NCBI RefSeq assembly: GCF_003269295.1
Contig: NZ_QLTT01000012.1
Coordinates: 194,811 to 258,810, forward strand
Source: Lentzea atacamensis
GTDB lineage: Bacteria > Actinomycetota > Actinomycetes > Mycobacteriales > Pseudonocardiaceae
Reading direction: 5' to 3'
DNA length: 64,000 bases
Shown: in pieces, positions 47,695 to 56,871 of the stretch
Layout: each line of letters starts with the position of its first letter
Numbering within the stretch: the first letter of the stretch is position 1
Program-made: the position numbers and the translations under genes
Notes under the pieces: generated by a model
The model's input: the letters and a program-made list of their open reading frames with translations, nothing else
Told to the model about the DNA's origin: nothing
Databases searched by the model: none

Positions 47695-49506
47695 GTGACG
47701 ACGCACCCTGCTCCGAATGTTCCGGACCAGCTTTTCGACGATCCGGCCGCCGAGGCCCGGTGGCGCGAGCGGTTCACCGCTCCCCGGATGAGCCTGCCCA
47801 GCTGGGCCGACGACGCACCGGACCGCACGCTGTACGTCTCCAACGCGAGCGGCGTGTGGGAGATCTACGCGTGGGACCGCGCGACGGACGAGCACCGCAA
47901 GGTCACGGACCGCCCGAACGGTACGTCGCACGGCACGCTGAACCCGGACGGCACCGAGATCTGGTGGTTCGACGACCACGACGGCGACGAGTTCGGCGTC
48001 TGGGTGCGCGAGCCGTTCGTCGCGGACGGCAGCAAGGCCGAGCCCGCCATCGCGGACGTCCACGCGGGCTACCCCGCAGGGCTGGAGATCGGCAGGGACG
48101 TCGTGGCGGTCGCGGCCTCGACCGACGACGGCACGACGGTCTGGTTGTCCCGCGACGGGAACACCGAGGTGATCTACCAGCACGTCAACGACGCCGGCGT
48201 GACCGCCATGTCGAAGGACGAGTCGCTGGTCGTGATCGCGCACTCCGAGCACGGCGACAACCGGCACATGGCCCTGCGCGCGCTCAACTCCGCGAACGGC
48301 GAGACGGTGGCCGAGAAGTGGGACGGCAAGGGCCTCGGCCTGGACGCCGTCTCGTTCAGCCCCGTGCGCGGCGACCAGCGGCTGCTGGTGCTGCACGAGC
48401 GCCGCGGCCGCGAGGAGCTGCTGATCTGGGACGTCGCCGCCGACACCGAGCAGGAGATCGTGCTCGACCTGCCGGGTGAGGTCGCCGCCGACTGGTACCC
48501 GGACGCGTCCGCGTTGCTGATCGTGCACACCCACCACGCCCGCAACACCGTGCACCGCTACGACCTCACGACCGGCGAACTGTCCACTCTGGACACCGCA
48601 CCCGGCGTGATCGGCTCAGCGGGCGTGCGCCCGGACGGCACCGTCGAGTACTCGTGGTCGTCCGCCGAGAAGTCCACGGTGATCCGCGCGCTGGCCACCG
48701 ACGGCACCGAGCGCGTGCTGGTCGAGCCGCAGGGCGCCCGCCCGGCCACCTCGGAGAAGCTCGAGGACGTCTTCGTCGGCGAGGTCCACGCGCTGGTCTC
48801 GAAGCCGGCGGGAGAGGGCCCGTTCCCGACGGTCTTCCTGATCCACGGCGGCCCGCACTCCTCCGACGAGGACCGCTTCTCCGCCTACCGCGCGGTGTGG
48901 CTCGACGCCGGGTTCGCCACCGTGCACGTGAACTACCGCGGTTCCAGCGGCTACGGGTCGAAGTGGCGTGACGCCATCGAGGGCAGGCCGGGCCTCACCG
49001 AGCTGGAGGACATCGCCGCCGTCCACGACTGGGCGATCGAGTCCGGGCTCACCGACCCGTCGAAGTCGGTCCTCAGCGGCGCCTCGTGGGGCGGCTACCT
49101 GACCCTGCTCGGCATCGGCGTCCAGCCGGAACGCTGGACCGTCGGCATCGCGGGCGTCCCGGTCGCGGACTACTTCGCCGCGTACGAGGACGAGATGGAG
49201 CCGCTGCGGGCGTTCGACCGGGCGCTGTTCGGCGGTTCGCCGGAGGAGCTGCCTGAGCTCTACAGGGAGTGCTCACCGCTCACGTACGTCGAGCAGGTCA
49301 CCGCTCCGGTGCTGGTGCTCGCGGGTGAGAACGACCCGCGCTGCCCGATCCGGCAGATCGACAACTACCTCGACGCGCTCGCGGCGCGCGGTCACACTTA
49401 CGAGATGTACCGCTACGACGCGGGACACGGCTCGCTGGTCGTCGCCGAGACCATGCGGCAGACCGCGGCCGAGGTGGATTTCGCGAGGCGGCACCTGGCG
49501 AAGTAG
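47695..49506 (+). CDS. S9 family prolyl oligopeptidase-type peptidase
   Basis: 603 aa from GTG 47695, no signal peptide. An N-terminal beta-propeller (about 40-370; repeated GTxEIWWFDDHDGDEFGVW-like blades) covers an alpha/beta hydrolase domain with VFLIHGGPHSSDEDRF, NYRGSSGYGSKW, catalytic Ser in LSGASWGGYLTLL, Asp in AGENDPRCPIRQ and His in DAGHGSLVV. It would cleave short peptides or act as an acylaminoacyl-peptidase in the cytoplasm. Confidence 0.92.
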   Translation: MTTHPAPNVPDQLFDDPAAEARWRERFTAPRMSLPSWADDAPDRTLYVSNASGVWEIYAWDRATDEHRKVTDRPNGTSHGTLNPDGTEIWWFDDHDGDEFGVWVREPFVADGSKAEPAIADVHAGYPAGLEIGRDVVAVAASTDDGTTVWLSRDGNTEVIYQHVNDAGVTAMSKDESLVVIAHSEHGDNRHMALRALNSANGETVAEKWDGKGLGLDAVSFSPVRGDQRLLVLHERRGREELLIWDVAADTEQEIVLDLPGEVAADWYPDASALLIVHTHHARNTVHRYDLTTGELSTLDTAPGVIGSAGVRPDGTVEYSWSSAEKSTVIRALATDGTERVLVEPQGARPATSEKLEDVFVGEVHALVSKPAGEGPFPTVFLIHGGPHSSDEDRFSAYRAVWLDAGFATVHVNYRGSSGYGSKWRDAIEGRPGLTELEDIAAVHDWAIESGLTDPSKSVLSGASWGGYLTLLGIGVQPERWTVGIAGVPVADYFAAYEDEMEPLRAFDRALFGGSPEELPELYRECSPLTYVEQVTAPVLVLAGENDPRCPIRQIDNYLDALAARGHTYEMYRYDAGHGSLVVAETMRQTAAEVDFARRHLAK

Positions 49507-49519
49507 AAGACAGCTGGGG

Positions 49520-50425
49520 GCAGCCGGATTGCGGCAGAACGTCTGGGGTGGGTCCGGGACGCGTTGCTGGTGGCGACGTGGGCCGGACTCGCCCTGGTGG
49601 GAATGGTCGCGGTGATCGCCGGCCGGCGGCGAGGCGTTGCTCGACCTCGCCGAGCAGGCTTGGCGTGACATCGGCGGCCTGGACCGCGACGCGCATCTGC
49701 TGTTCGCGGAACGGTCGTCGGGGCTGGCGGCGAACACGGTGCTGGTGGCCGGGCCGGACGCACCGACGACGACCGGCCGGTCGTGGCGTTCGCGACCAGC
49801 CCGGCCACGACGGGTACGCCTGCACCGATCGGCTGTTCGTCCGTGCGGTGAGCTTCCCGGAGGAGAGGCCGCTGGCGGTCGGGCTTCGTCGCCGCACGCC
49901 AGGATCCTTCCGACGCTGTCCTGCCGCGGGGCGCCGGGGCGTGGAACACCACGATGTCCACCCCGCCAGTCCCACGAGTAGCCGCTGCGACCGGCTGCCG
50001 GGGCCCGCGACCCCGCGACGACACTCGCGAAGGTGTCCACGAGGGACGGCGCGGTCGCCGCCGAGTGCCGGACACCGGCAGCGGGCGACCTCGTCACCTC
50101 GTCGACCGCGATGCTCGGCGTGGTCACGGACACCAGCGGCCGGATGGAGACCACTCCCGCCGCGTGGGCCGTCTGGGGCTCGGTGAGCACCGAGAAGTCC
50201 GGTGTCCCCGGCACGCTCACCGCGGGATCGGGCGGCACGCTGCTCTTCACGGCGACCGGCCCCGGTGAGGTGGGCGATGACGACCGGCTCGTGTTCACCA
50301 GTGCGGCCCACGCCGGCGTGATGGCCGAAGTGGGCAGGCTGACCAAAGCCGACGGCGGGTGGCAGGTGGAGCGAGGAGTCGATCTGAAGCAGTACCAGCT
50401 GTCGACGGTGGCCGTCACGCCCTAA
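49520..50425 (+). pseudogene. Decayed membrane/extracytoplasmic protein gene
   Basis: Protein-like stretches occur in different frames. First comes a helix (DALLVATWAGLALVGMVAV) after AAERLGWVR, then a shift to ALLDLAEQAWRDIGGLDRDA, and then another break. The end (from about 50020: VSTRDGAVAAECRTPAAGD to DLKQYQLSTVAVTP) is an intact 130-residue reading. Stops and frame changes break any single ORF; several indels would be required. The original was probably a one-helix anchored protein. The opposite strand gives only shadow ORFs. Confidence 0.5.
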
Positions 50426-50602
50426 CATGGTGGCGGCGCTGCCGGAGCGCCTCACCTCCTGATCGGCCACCCACGCTGGCCGGCGTCGCGGAGGCAAAGG
50501 GGATTCCTGTCCTCCCGGCACCGGTCAGTCGTGTGCGCACAACACCGGACGGGCAGAGCAGGGCGTGGGGAACGGCTCCAGCGCGTCCGCGGAAGGCACG
50601 CC

Positions 50603-51553
50603 ATGACCGAGCAGAAGTCGTTCAAGCGCCTGGTTCGCGCCCGGATGGAGCGCACCGGCGAGTCGTACACCACCGCGCGCAGGCATGTGCTCAAGGACGC
50701 GCGTCCCACCGGGCAGATGCACGACTCGTGGCTCCTCAGGGAGATCCTCGACGACGAGTGGTCCGAGGCGATGCTGGCCGGGCTCGCGGGCGGCATCGGG
50801 TTCATGTACTTCGTGTTCGAGTACAAGGGGCACACGCCCACGATGACCATCGTGGCGCGGCACCACCCCGCGCCGTTCATCCCCACCGCGTTGCAGCACG
50901 CGAACATCGCCCACGACGTCACGACGACGTCGTCCGCACGCAAGGCCGAGCAACAGCTCAGGACCGCCGACGGGCCGGTGATCTGCATGCTGGGCAGGGA
51001 AAAGCACCCGGTCGGCGTGCTCGGCGTCGACAACGACACGGTCACCGTGCACAGCCACGGCACGCACACCCAGCCGCTCGCCGACTTCATGACCAGCTGG
51101 GGTCAGGGCAAGCACGAGATGATCAGCATCGGTGAGCGCACGGGCGAGCCGGACGTCGGAAGCGCCGTGCGGATGACGTGCGAGCACCTCACGGGACCGG
51201 TGCTGGGCAACAACTTCGACGTGAACTTCGGCTTCTCCGGCATGCGGAAGCTCGCGGAACAGTTGCGCGACAAGGGGAAGAAGGGCTGGACACAGCGCTG
51301 GGCCGACGACCCCGGATTCGTGAGGCAGCGACTGCACGACTGTCTCGAGGTCGAGTACACGGCACCGGGCGCGACCCGGCCGCTCTACGCCGATTTCCTC
51401 GACGAGGCGGGACTTCCCGGCGCACAGGACTTCCGGGAGTCAGGACGGCTCTGGTCGGAGATCGCCAGGGGTGGGGACTACGACGAACTGGCCGGGAAAG
51501 TCGACGAGGCCCGCTCCATCGAGGAGCGGGCCGTCCGCCGGCTCATGCTCTAG
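50603..51553 (+). CDS. BtrH_N/DUF4872-type protein
   Basis: 316 aa from ATG 50603. Residues ~1-30 (FKRLVRARMERTGESYTTAR) form a separate charged helix seen at the head of several actinobacterial accessory proteins. The next part resembles the papain-like BtrH N-terminal region (GGIGFMYFVFEYKG, HTHTQPLADF) and the rest a DUF4872 helical domain with NNFDVNFGFSGMRKLAEQLRDKG. In the butirosin pathway BtrH is an acyltransferase. No biosynthetic genes adjoin. It overlaps dps convergently by 4 bp. Confidence 0.65.
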   Translation: MTEQKSFKRLVRARMERTGESYTTARRHVLKDARPTGQMHDSWLLREILDDEWSEAMLAGLAGGIGFMYFVFEYKGHTPTMTIVARHHPAPFIPTALQHANIAHDVTTTSSARKAEQQLRTADGPVICMLGREKHPVGVLGVDNDTVTVHSHGTHTQPLADFMTSWGQGKHEMISIGERTGEPDVGSAVRMTCEHLTGPVLGNNFDVNFGFSGMRKLAEQLRDKGKKGWTQRWADDPGFVRQRLHDCLEVEYTAPGATRPLYADFLDEAGLPGAQDFRESGRLWSEIARGGDYDELAGKVDEARSIEERAVRRLML

Positions 51554-52026
51554 GCGGCTTGCGCCTGCCACATCCAGTGCGCCTGCTCCAGCTGCTGCGT
51601 GATGCCGATCAGCAGATCCTGGGTGACGAGGTCCGGCTTGTCGGTCTCGTCGATGCGGGCACGCATGCGTGAGATCAGCGACGCCAGTGAGGACGTGATC
51701 GCCGTGACGACCTGCTCCTCCCTCAGCCAGCCGGTTTCGATCTCGGGCACGCCGGACGACGCGGCGATGGTCTTCGCCGTGCCGTTCGGCGTGACGCCGA
51801 GAGCTGCCGCGCGTTCGGCGACCTGGTCGGCGGCGTTGCGCGCCATGAGGACCAGTTCGTCGAGCTGAAGGTGGACGCTGCGGAAGTTCTTGCCGATCAC
51901 GTTCCAGTGCGCCTGCTTCCCGATCAGGGACAGGTCGACGAGGTCGACGAGTGTGGCCTGCAGCACTGCACCGACCGCGTCGCGGTCGCCGTCAGCAAGC
52001 GGGCTGGTGATCGGGTTCTTGGCCAT
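51550..52026 (-). CDS. dps: Dps-family ferroxidase/DNA protector
   Basis: 158 aa from ATG 52026. Four-helix Dps fold: the ferroxidase His in SLIGKQAHWNVIGKNF, the Asp/Glu pair in SVHLQLDELVLMARNAADQVAERAAAL, and an end QQLEQAHWMWQAQAA. It stores iron as a 12-mer cage and limits hydroxyl radical formation. It is followed by nothing else in its direction except ohr upstream; the pair suggests peroxide defence. Confidence 0.94.
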   Translation of the reverse strand: MAKNPITSPLADGDRDAVGAVLQATLVDLVDLSLIGKQAHWNVIGKNFRSVHLQLDELVLMARNAADQVAERAAALGVTPNGTAKTIAASSGVPEIETGWLREEQVVTAITSSLASLISRMRARIDETDKPDLVTQDLLIGITQQLEQAHWMWQAQAA

Positions 52027-52042
52027 GGTTGAACGCGCCTCC

Positions 52043-52465
52043 TCAGACGGTGACGGTGACCGCCACCTCGATGTTGCCGCGCGTCGCGTTGGAGTACGGG
52101 CAGACCTGGTGGGCCTGCTCGACGAGCTTTTCCGCGATCGCCTGGTCGAATCCGGGGATGGTCACGGCGAGCTCGACGGCCAGCTGGAAGCCGCCGGTCC
52201 CGCTCGGGCCGATCCCCACCTTGGCGGTTACCTCAGAAGAAGGAAGCTGAATCTTGGATGCGCGCGCGACGACCGCGAGGGCGGAGTTGAAGCAGGCCGC
52301 GTAGCCGGCCGCGAACAGCTGCTCCGGGTTGGTCGCGTCACCGCCGGGGCCGCCCATCTCCTTCGGGATCGACAGGACCTCGTCGATCACGCCGTCGGAG
52401 GACCGGACCTCGCCGTTGCGGCCTTCGCCGTAAGCAGTCGCCTCGGCCGTGTACAGCGCTTCCAT
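52043..52465 (-). CDS. ohr: Organic hydroperoxide resistance protein (Ohr/OsmC)
   Basis: 140 aa from ATG 52465. Starts LYTAEATAYGEGRNGEVRSS; the reactive Cys pair lies in GYAACFNSAL and HQVCPYSNAT. NPEQLFAAGYAAC is the Ohr subgroup hallmark. It reduces fatty acid and peroxynitrite-derived hydroperoxides with lipoylated partners. No OhrR regulator is adjacent. Upstream 52466-52543 is a short gap containing ACCTACCGGT-like dyad sequence but nothing firm. Confidence 0.94.
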   Translation of the reverse strand: MEALYTAEATAYGEGRNGEVRSSDGVIDEVLSIPKEMGGPGGDATNPEQLFAAGYAACFNSALAVVARASKIQLPSSEVTAKVGIGPSGTGGFQLAVELAVTIPGFDQAIAEKLVEQAHQVCPYSNATRGNIEVAVTVTV

Positions 52466-52543
52466 TCCGCTCTCCCTTGAGTCAGTGGTTTGTTACCTAC
52501 CGGTATGAACGGATCGCGCACGACTGGTCTGCCCGATCGTGAG

Positions 52544-53119
52544 TCAGTTCACGTCCAGATGAGACGACTGGCGCAGCGCGAACTCGACGACCTGTCGGCC
52601 GATCATCCGCAGGTTGCGATCCACGTCGCTGTCCGAGCAGGCGCCATCACCGTCGAACTTGACCTGCGCGGAGTTGATCGCGGCACCGAGCGGCGTCGGC
52701 CAGCCGCGCAGCGCGTGCACGATCGAGCGAACCGCCGCGAGCGTGTTCACCGCGGCCTGCCAGCCGTGCGCGGCGGTGATGGTGCCGACCGCGCGGCCGT
52801 CGAGGTACGGGCGGTCGTCGTCACGCAGGTCCTCGATGTAGTCGAGGGCGTTCTTGACCAGGCCGGACACGGTGCCGTGGTAGCCGGGCGACACGAGGAT
52901 CACGCCGTCGGCCCTGCGCAGGTCCTCGACCATCTTGAGCGCGACGTCGGTTCGCTCCGGCACAGACGGGTCGTAGAACGGAAGCACCAGTTCAGGGCCG
53001 CTGTACTGGATCGTCTCCGCACCGAGCTCGCGAGCGCCCTCAAGAGCGACCCGAAGCGCCCGTTCGGACTGCGAGTCGGCCCTGATAGAGCCCCCGATGC
53101 CCACCACCATCACCGTCAT
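52544..53119 (-). CDS. NADPH-dependent FMN reductase
   Basis: 191 aa from ATG 53119. Flavodoxin-like fold: VVGIGGSIRADSQSERAL (FMN phosphate loop), LVSPGYHGTVSGLVKNALDYIEDL at ~80, and AHGWQAAVNTLAAVRSI. It supplies reduced FMN or reduces quinones and azo compounds. Divergent from the lipase gene with a small CTCCAG-ATAC-CTGGAG dyad at 53137-53152 between them. Confidence 0.92.
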   Translation of the reverse strand: MTVMVVGIGGSIRADSQSERALRVALEGARELGAETIQYSGPELVLPFYDPSVPERTDVALKMVEDLRRADGVILVSPGYHGTVSGLVKNALDYIEDLRDDDRPYLDGRAVGTITAAHGWQAAVNTLAAVRSIVHALRGWPTPLGAAINSAQVKFDGDGACSDSDVDRNLRMIGRQVVEFALRQSSHLDVN

Positions 53120-53175
53120 GGCGTCGATCCTTCCACCTCCAGATACCTGGAGATCCAGCACTACTCGCTAGTAAC

Positions 53176-54237
53176 GTGCACCACATGTCGAACTTCCAGG
53201 CCGGCGTACTGGCCGGTGCTCTGCGCTTCGCGTTCGGTCTGCCGGGCCCGTTGCGCCGCCTCATCGCCGGTACCCCGATCTGCCTGGACGGTCAGGACCT
53301 GCACCCGGAGGCGCAGCTGTTGCTGAAGCTGGCACACCTGTCCGGGACGGACTGGCGCACGAAGACAGCATCCGAGAGCCGCCTCGACCTGGAGTTGAGT
53401 TCGAAGCTCGTAGCGGGTCCGAAGATCACCGGAGTGGGAACCAGAGAGCTCACGATCGGCGAGTTCGCCGGCCGCCTCTACACGCCGGACGGCCTGGCGG
53501 AGGGCTCGGCGTTGCTGATCTTCTACCACGGTGGCGGCTGGGTCACCGGAGGTCTGGAGACCCACGACAACCTGTGCCGGTTCCTTGCCAGGGAGGCGGG
53601 CGTGCGGGTGCTGGCGGCCGACTACCGGCTCGCGCCCGAGTACCCGTTCCCCGCGGCGGTCGAGGACGCGGCCGACGTGCTGCGCTACGCCGTCGCGAAG
53701 GCGGAGGACCTGGGCATCGACGCGAAGCGGATCGCCCTGGGCGGCGACAGCGCCGGCGGCAACCTGGCCGCGGTGACCGCGCACCACGCCGAGACCGACA
53801 TCGCGTTCCTGCTGCTCTTCTACCCCGGCGTGGACGCGTCGGTGCGCCGCCGGTCGCGCGAGATCTTCGGCAACGGGTTCTTTCTCACCGACGAGAAGAT
53901 GGACTGGTTCCTCGACCAGTACAGCGCGGGCGGTGCCGACCGCCACGACCCGCGCCTGTCGATCATGCTCGCGGACGACCTCTCGAACCTGCCGCCCACC
54001 TACATCGCGACCGCGGGCTACGACCCGTTGCGCGACGAGGGCGAGGCCTTCGCGGAACGCCTGGCCGCCGAGGGCGTGCCGGTCGTGCTGCGCAGGCACG
54101 AAGGCCTCTTCCACGGCTTCGCGAACGTGCTCGGCGTCGGCGGGATCTTCCGCGAGGCCGTGTCCGAAGCCGTTGGCGCGCTCCGAACCGGTCTCGCGCT
54201 GGCGAACTCCGCTCAGGACGTGGCCGAGACCGCCTGA
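53176..54237 (+). CDS. Hormone-sensitive-lipase family esterase
   Basis: 353 aa from GTG 53176 (ATG 53185 is an in-frame alternative). HSL features: oxyanion LLIFYHGGGWVTGG at ~115, nucleophile LGGDSAGGNLAAV at ~193, Asp in GYDPLRDEGEAFA and His in HEGLFHGFANV. Substrates are usually short-chain esters. The N-terminal cap is longer than average. It overlaps the MFS gene convergently by 25 bp. Confidence 0.92.
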   Translation: MHHMSNFQAGVLAGALRFAFGLPGPLRRLIAGTPICLDGQDLHPEAQLLLKLAHLSGTDWRTKTASESRLDLELSSKLVAGPKITGVGTRELTIGEFAGRLYTPDGLAEGSALLIFYHGGGWVTGGLETHDNLCRFLAREAGVRVLAADYRLAPEYPFPAAVEDAADVLRYAVAKAEDLGIDAKRIALGGDSAGGNLAAVTAHHAETDIAFLLLFYPGVDASVRRRSREIFGNGFFLTDEKMDWFLDQYSAGGADRHDPRLSIMLADDLSNLPPTYIATAGYDPLRDEGEAFAERLAAEGVPVVLRRHEGLFHGFANVLGVGGIFREAVSEAVGALRTGLALANSAQDVAETA

Positions 54238-55403
54238 CGCTGGCGCGAGAGCACCCAGCCCAGCCCGGCGATCACCAGTCCGGCCAGACCGGCGACGACG
54301 AAGCCGAGCGGGGGTCCGCTGTGGTCCACCGCGACCCCCGCGAGCGGCTGACCGGCCGCGACGCCGAACGTGAAGGCCGAGCCCTGCAGCCCGAGCGCGA
54401 GTCCGCGCGCCGAGGCGGGCGCGAGCTTGCTGATCTGCTCGGTCGAGGCGGCGATCGTCGGCGCGCACACGAAGTTCATCGGGATGAGCGCGAGCGCCAG
54501 CAACGCCACGTTGCCGTCCCCGATGCCGACCGGCACCTCGAGCAGTGCCATGCACGCCAGCAGCACGACTCCGCTCGGCACCCGTTTCAGGCTGCCGTAG
54601 ACGAGGCCGCCCATCGCCGACGCGGCGCACATCACCACGAAGACCAGGCCGAGCCAGCTCTGCTTCCCCGCGTGCTCCAGCGAAGCGATCGACGCGATCT
54701 CCATGCCGGACAACGCCGTGGTCGCCCCGAACGGGATGATCAACGCCGCGATCATCGGCCCGCGCAGCCACTCCCGCAGCTGTGGCTGCGGCCCGTCGAC
54801 GACCTCGTCCTCGTGCACCAGCGGCGGGTTCACGGCGAACAACAACGCGCAGGCCGCCAGGATCGCCACGCCGATCGTGACGAGCGCCGTGCCGGTGGAG
54901 AACTTCGTCGCGATCAGCACGCCCGCCGCCGGCCCGACCATGAACGACAGCTCGACCGAGATCGAGTCCAGCGAGAACGCGGGCCGCCGTTGTGATTCCG
55001 GCACGAGCGCCGTGAGCGCCTGACGTCCGATCGACATCATCGGCACCGCCACGAGTCCGTTGGCGAACGCCAGCACCAGCAGCACGTAGTAGTCCATCAG
55101 CGGCGCGGTGACCCAGAAGACGCCTTCGAGGAGGCTGAGCGCCAGCGTGATCCGCAGCCCCCTGCTGTCGATCAGCCTGCCCATCAACGGCGATCCGAGG
55201 CCGATGCCGACCATGGTCGCGAACCCCACCGTGCCCGCCGCCGCGTAGCCCTTGTCGAGCGTGGTGACGACGTGGAGCGTCACCGTGACGCCCGCCGCCG
55301 TCGGGGGAATCCTGGCGAAGAGCATCAGCAGCATCAGGGGACGAACCCCAGGCAGCGCCAGGACGTGTTTGAACGGGGCGAGATTCACGCCCCTCATCGT
55401 CAC
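54213..55403 (-). CDS. MFS transporter, downstream member of a tandem pair
   Basis: 396 aa from GTG 55403, whose start overlaps the upstream MFS stop by GTGA; ATG 55397 and GTG 55388 are nearby in frame. Twelve hydrophobic segments with MGRLIDSRGLRITLAL and SLDSISVELSFMVGPA. The sequence is about 60-65% like its neighbour by eye, so the pair arose by duplication. The substrate is not known. Confidence 0.88.
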   Translation of the reverse strand: MTMRGVNLAPFKHVLALPGVRPLMLLMLFARIPPTAAGVTVTLHVVTTLDKGYAAAGTVGFATMVGIGLGSPLMGRLIDSRGLRITLALSLLEGVFWVTAPLMDYYVLLVLAFANGLVAVPMMSIGRQALTALVPESQRRPAFSLDSISVELSFMVGPAAGVLIATKFSTGTALVTIGVAILAACALLFAVNPPLVHEDEVVDGPQPQLREWLRGPMIAALIIPFGATTALSGMEIASIASLEHAGKQSWLGLVFVVMCAASAMGGLVYGSLKRVPSGVVLLACMALLEVPVGIGDGNVALLALALIPMNFVCAPTIAASTEQISKLAPASARGLALGLQGSAFTFGVAAGQPLAGVAVDHSGPPLGFVVAGLAGLVIAGLGWVLSRQRQAVSATS

Positions 55404-56584
55404 CCCACTGGCAATGGATTTACCCGCTGACGCTGCCGGGCGAGCAGCCACGCGACACCCGCCACCAGCAGGCCCGCCACGCCGACGACGGCGAACCCGA
55501 GGCGCGCGCCGCCGTGGTCGATCGCCACGCCCGCGAGCGGTGAGCCGATCGCGCTGCCGATGGTGAACGCCGATCCCTGCAGTCCGAGCGCGAGGCCGCG
55601 GGCGGTGGCCGGGGCGAGCCGGCTGATGTGCTCACCCGAGGCAGCGATCAACGGCGCACACATGAGGTTCATCGGGACGAGAAGCACACACAGCAGGAGG
55701 ACGTTGCCGTCGCCCAGTCCGACCGGGATCTCGAGCAGTGCCATCAGCAGCAGGAGCACCAACACGCTCGGCGTCCTCTTCACACCGCCGTAGACCAGGC
55801 CACCGATGATCGACGCCGCGCACATCGCGAAGAACACGATGCCGAGCCAGCTCTCCTTGCCCGCGTGTTCGAGGCTGGCGATCGCCGCGACCTCCATGCC
55901 CGAGAGGCACACGGTGGCGCCGATGCAGACGACGAACACACCGACGATCCGGCCGCGGAACCACTCGAAGATCTTCGGCTGCGGCCCGTCGACGACCTCG
56001 TCCTCGTGCACCATCGGCGGGTTCGCCCAGTACAGCAGTGCTCCCGCGGCCAGCGTCGTGAGGCCGATGGCGACGAGTGCCGCGTTCGTGGAGAACTTGG
56101 TCGCGACGAAGACGCCGAGCGCGGGCCCGCCCATGAACGACAGCTCGACGGAGATCGAGTCGACGGACAGGGCCACCCTGCGCCGGGTCTCCGGCACGAG
56201 CGCGGTGATGATCTGGCGGCCGATCGACATCATCGGCACGCCGAGCAGACCGACCGCGAACGAGCAGACCAGCAGCGTCCAGTAGTTCATCAGCGGCGCG
56301 GCCAGCCAGAAGGAGGCCGACGCGGTCACGCTCACGGCGAGCATCGACCGCAGTCCCCTGCTGTCGATCAGCTTGCCCATCAGCGGAGCCCCCAGGCCCA
56401 TGCCGACGGTTCCCGCCGCGCCCACCAGGCCCGCCGCCCCGTAGCCCTCGTCCAGCGTGACGGCGACGTGCAGCGTCAGGATCACGCCGGTCGCCGCCGG
56501 TGGCATCCTCGCGAAGAACATCAGCAGTGCGAGCGGACGAACCCTGGGCAGCAGGAGGACGTGCTTGAACGGGGCGAGATCCAC
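55400..56584 (-). CDS. MFS transporter, upstream member of a tandem pair
   Basis: 394 aa from GTG 56584. Shares LAPFKHVLLLPRVRPLALLM, MGKLIDSRGLRSMLAV, VDSISVELSFMGGPA and MVHEDEVVDGPQPK with the downstream copy. The conserved acidic loop HEDEVVDGPQP between the two halves is the same in both. Probably one bicistronic unit for an efflux pair, or an obligate heterodimer. Confidence 0.88.
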   Translation of the reverse strand: MDLAPFKHVLLLPRVRPLALLMFFARMPPAATGVILTLHVAVTLDEGYGAAGLVGAAGTVGMGLGAPLMGKLIDSRGLRSMLAVSVTASASFWLAAPLMNYWTLLVCSFAVGLLGVPMMSIGRQIITALVPETRRRVALSVDSISVELSFMGGPALGVFVATKFSTNAALVAIGLTTLAAGALLYWANPPMVHEDEVVDGPQPKIFEWFRGRIVGVFVVCIGATVCLSGMEVAAIASLEHAGKESWLGIVFFAMCAASIIGGLVYGGVKRTPSVLVLLLLMALLEIPVGLGDGNVLLLCVLLVPMNLMCAPLIAASGEHISRLAPATARGLALGLQGSAFTIGSAIGSPLAGVAIDHGGARLGFAVVGVAGLLVAGVAWLLARQRQRVNPLPVG

Positions 56585-56661
56585 ATCGCCATCCTCACTC
56601 CGATGGCAAGGTGTTTAACCCGCCGTTTTCTTGATGTGTTCAAGATTACGGGACTAGGGTG

Positions 56662-56871
56662 ATGGCCGTGCCAGCACTGGACCACCTCGTGTGTCGCGAA
56701 TGCGGCCGGGTCGAGGAAGTGGACTGCGTCTTCGAGCCGGCGGTCGAACTCGCCGGGTTCCACGTCGAACGGGCAGAGGTCACGTTCTGGGGCCGGTGCC
56801 CTCGTTGTACAGCTCTTCCAGCGCCCGGTACACCTTCGCCACGAACGGTCGCGCCTTCGCGTACCTCGTGA
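56662..56871 (+). pseudogene. Orphan Fur-type zinc-ribbon (C-terminal fragment)
   Basis: About 69 codons from ATG 56662. HLVCRECGRVEEVDC and WGRCPRC match the C-terminal structural-zinc region of Fur-family regulators (two CxxC pairs). The DNA-binding half is missing, and nothing like it is found just upstream. After CPRC the reading continues antisense to the gluconokinase 3' end (92-bp overlap). It is either a truncated remnant or a small stand-alone zinc-ribbon protein. Confidence 0.55.

Noticed and set aside
49273..50521. Two minus-strand ORFs of ~400 codons opposite the decayed region
   Set aside because: Low-complexity Ser/Pro/Arg reading overlapping the S9 peptidase end; they are mirror ORFs of high-GC DNA.
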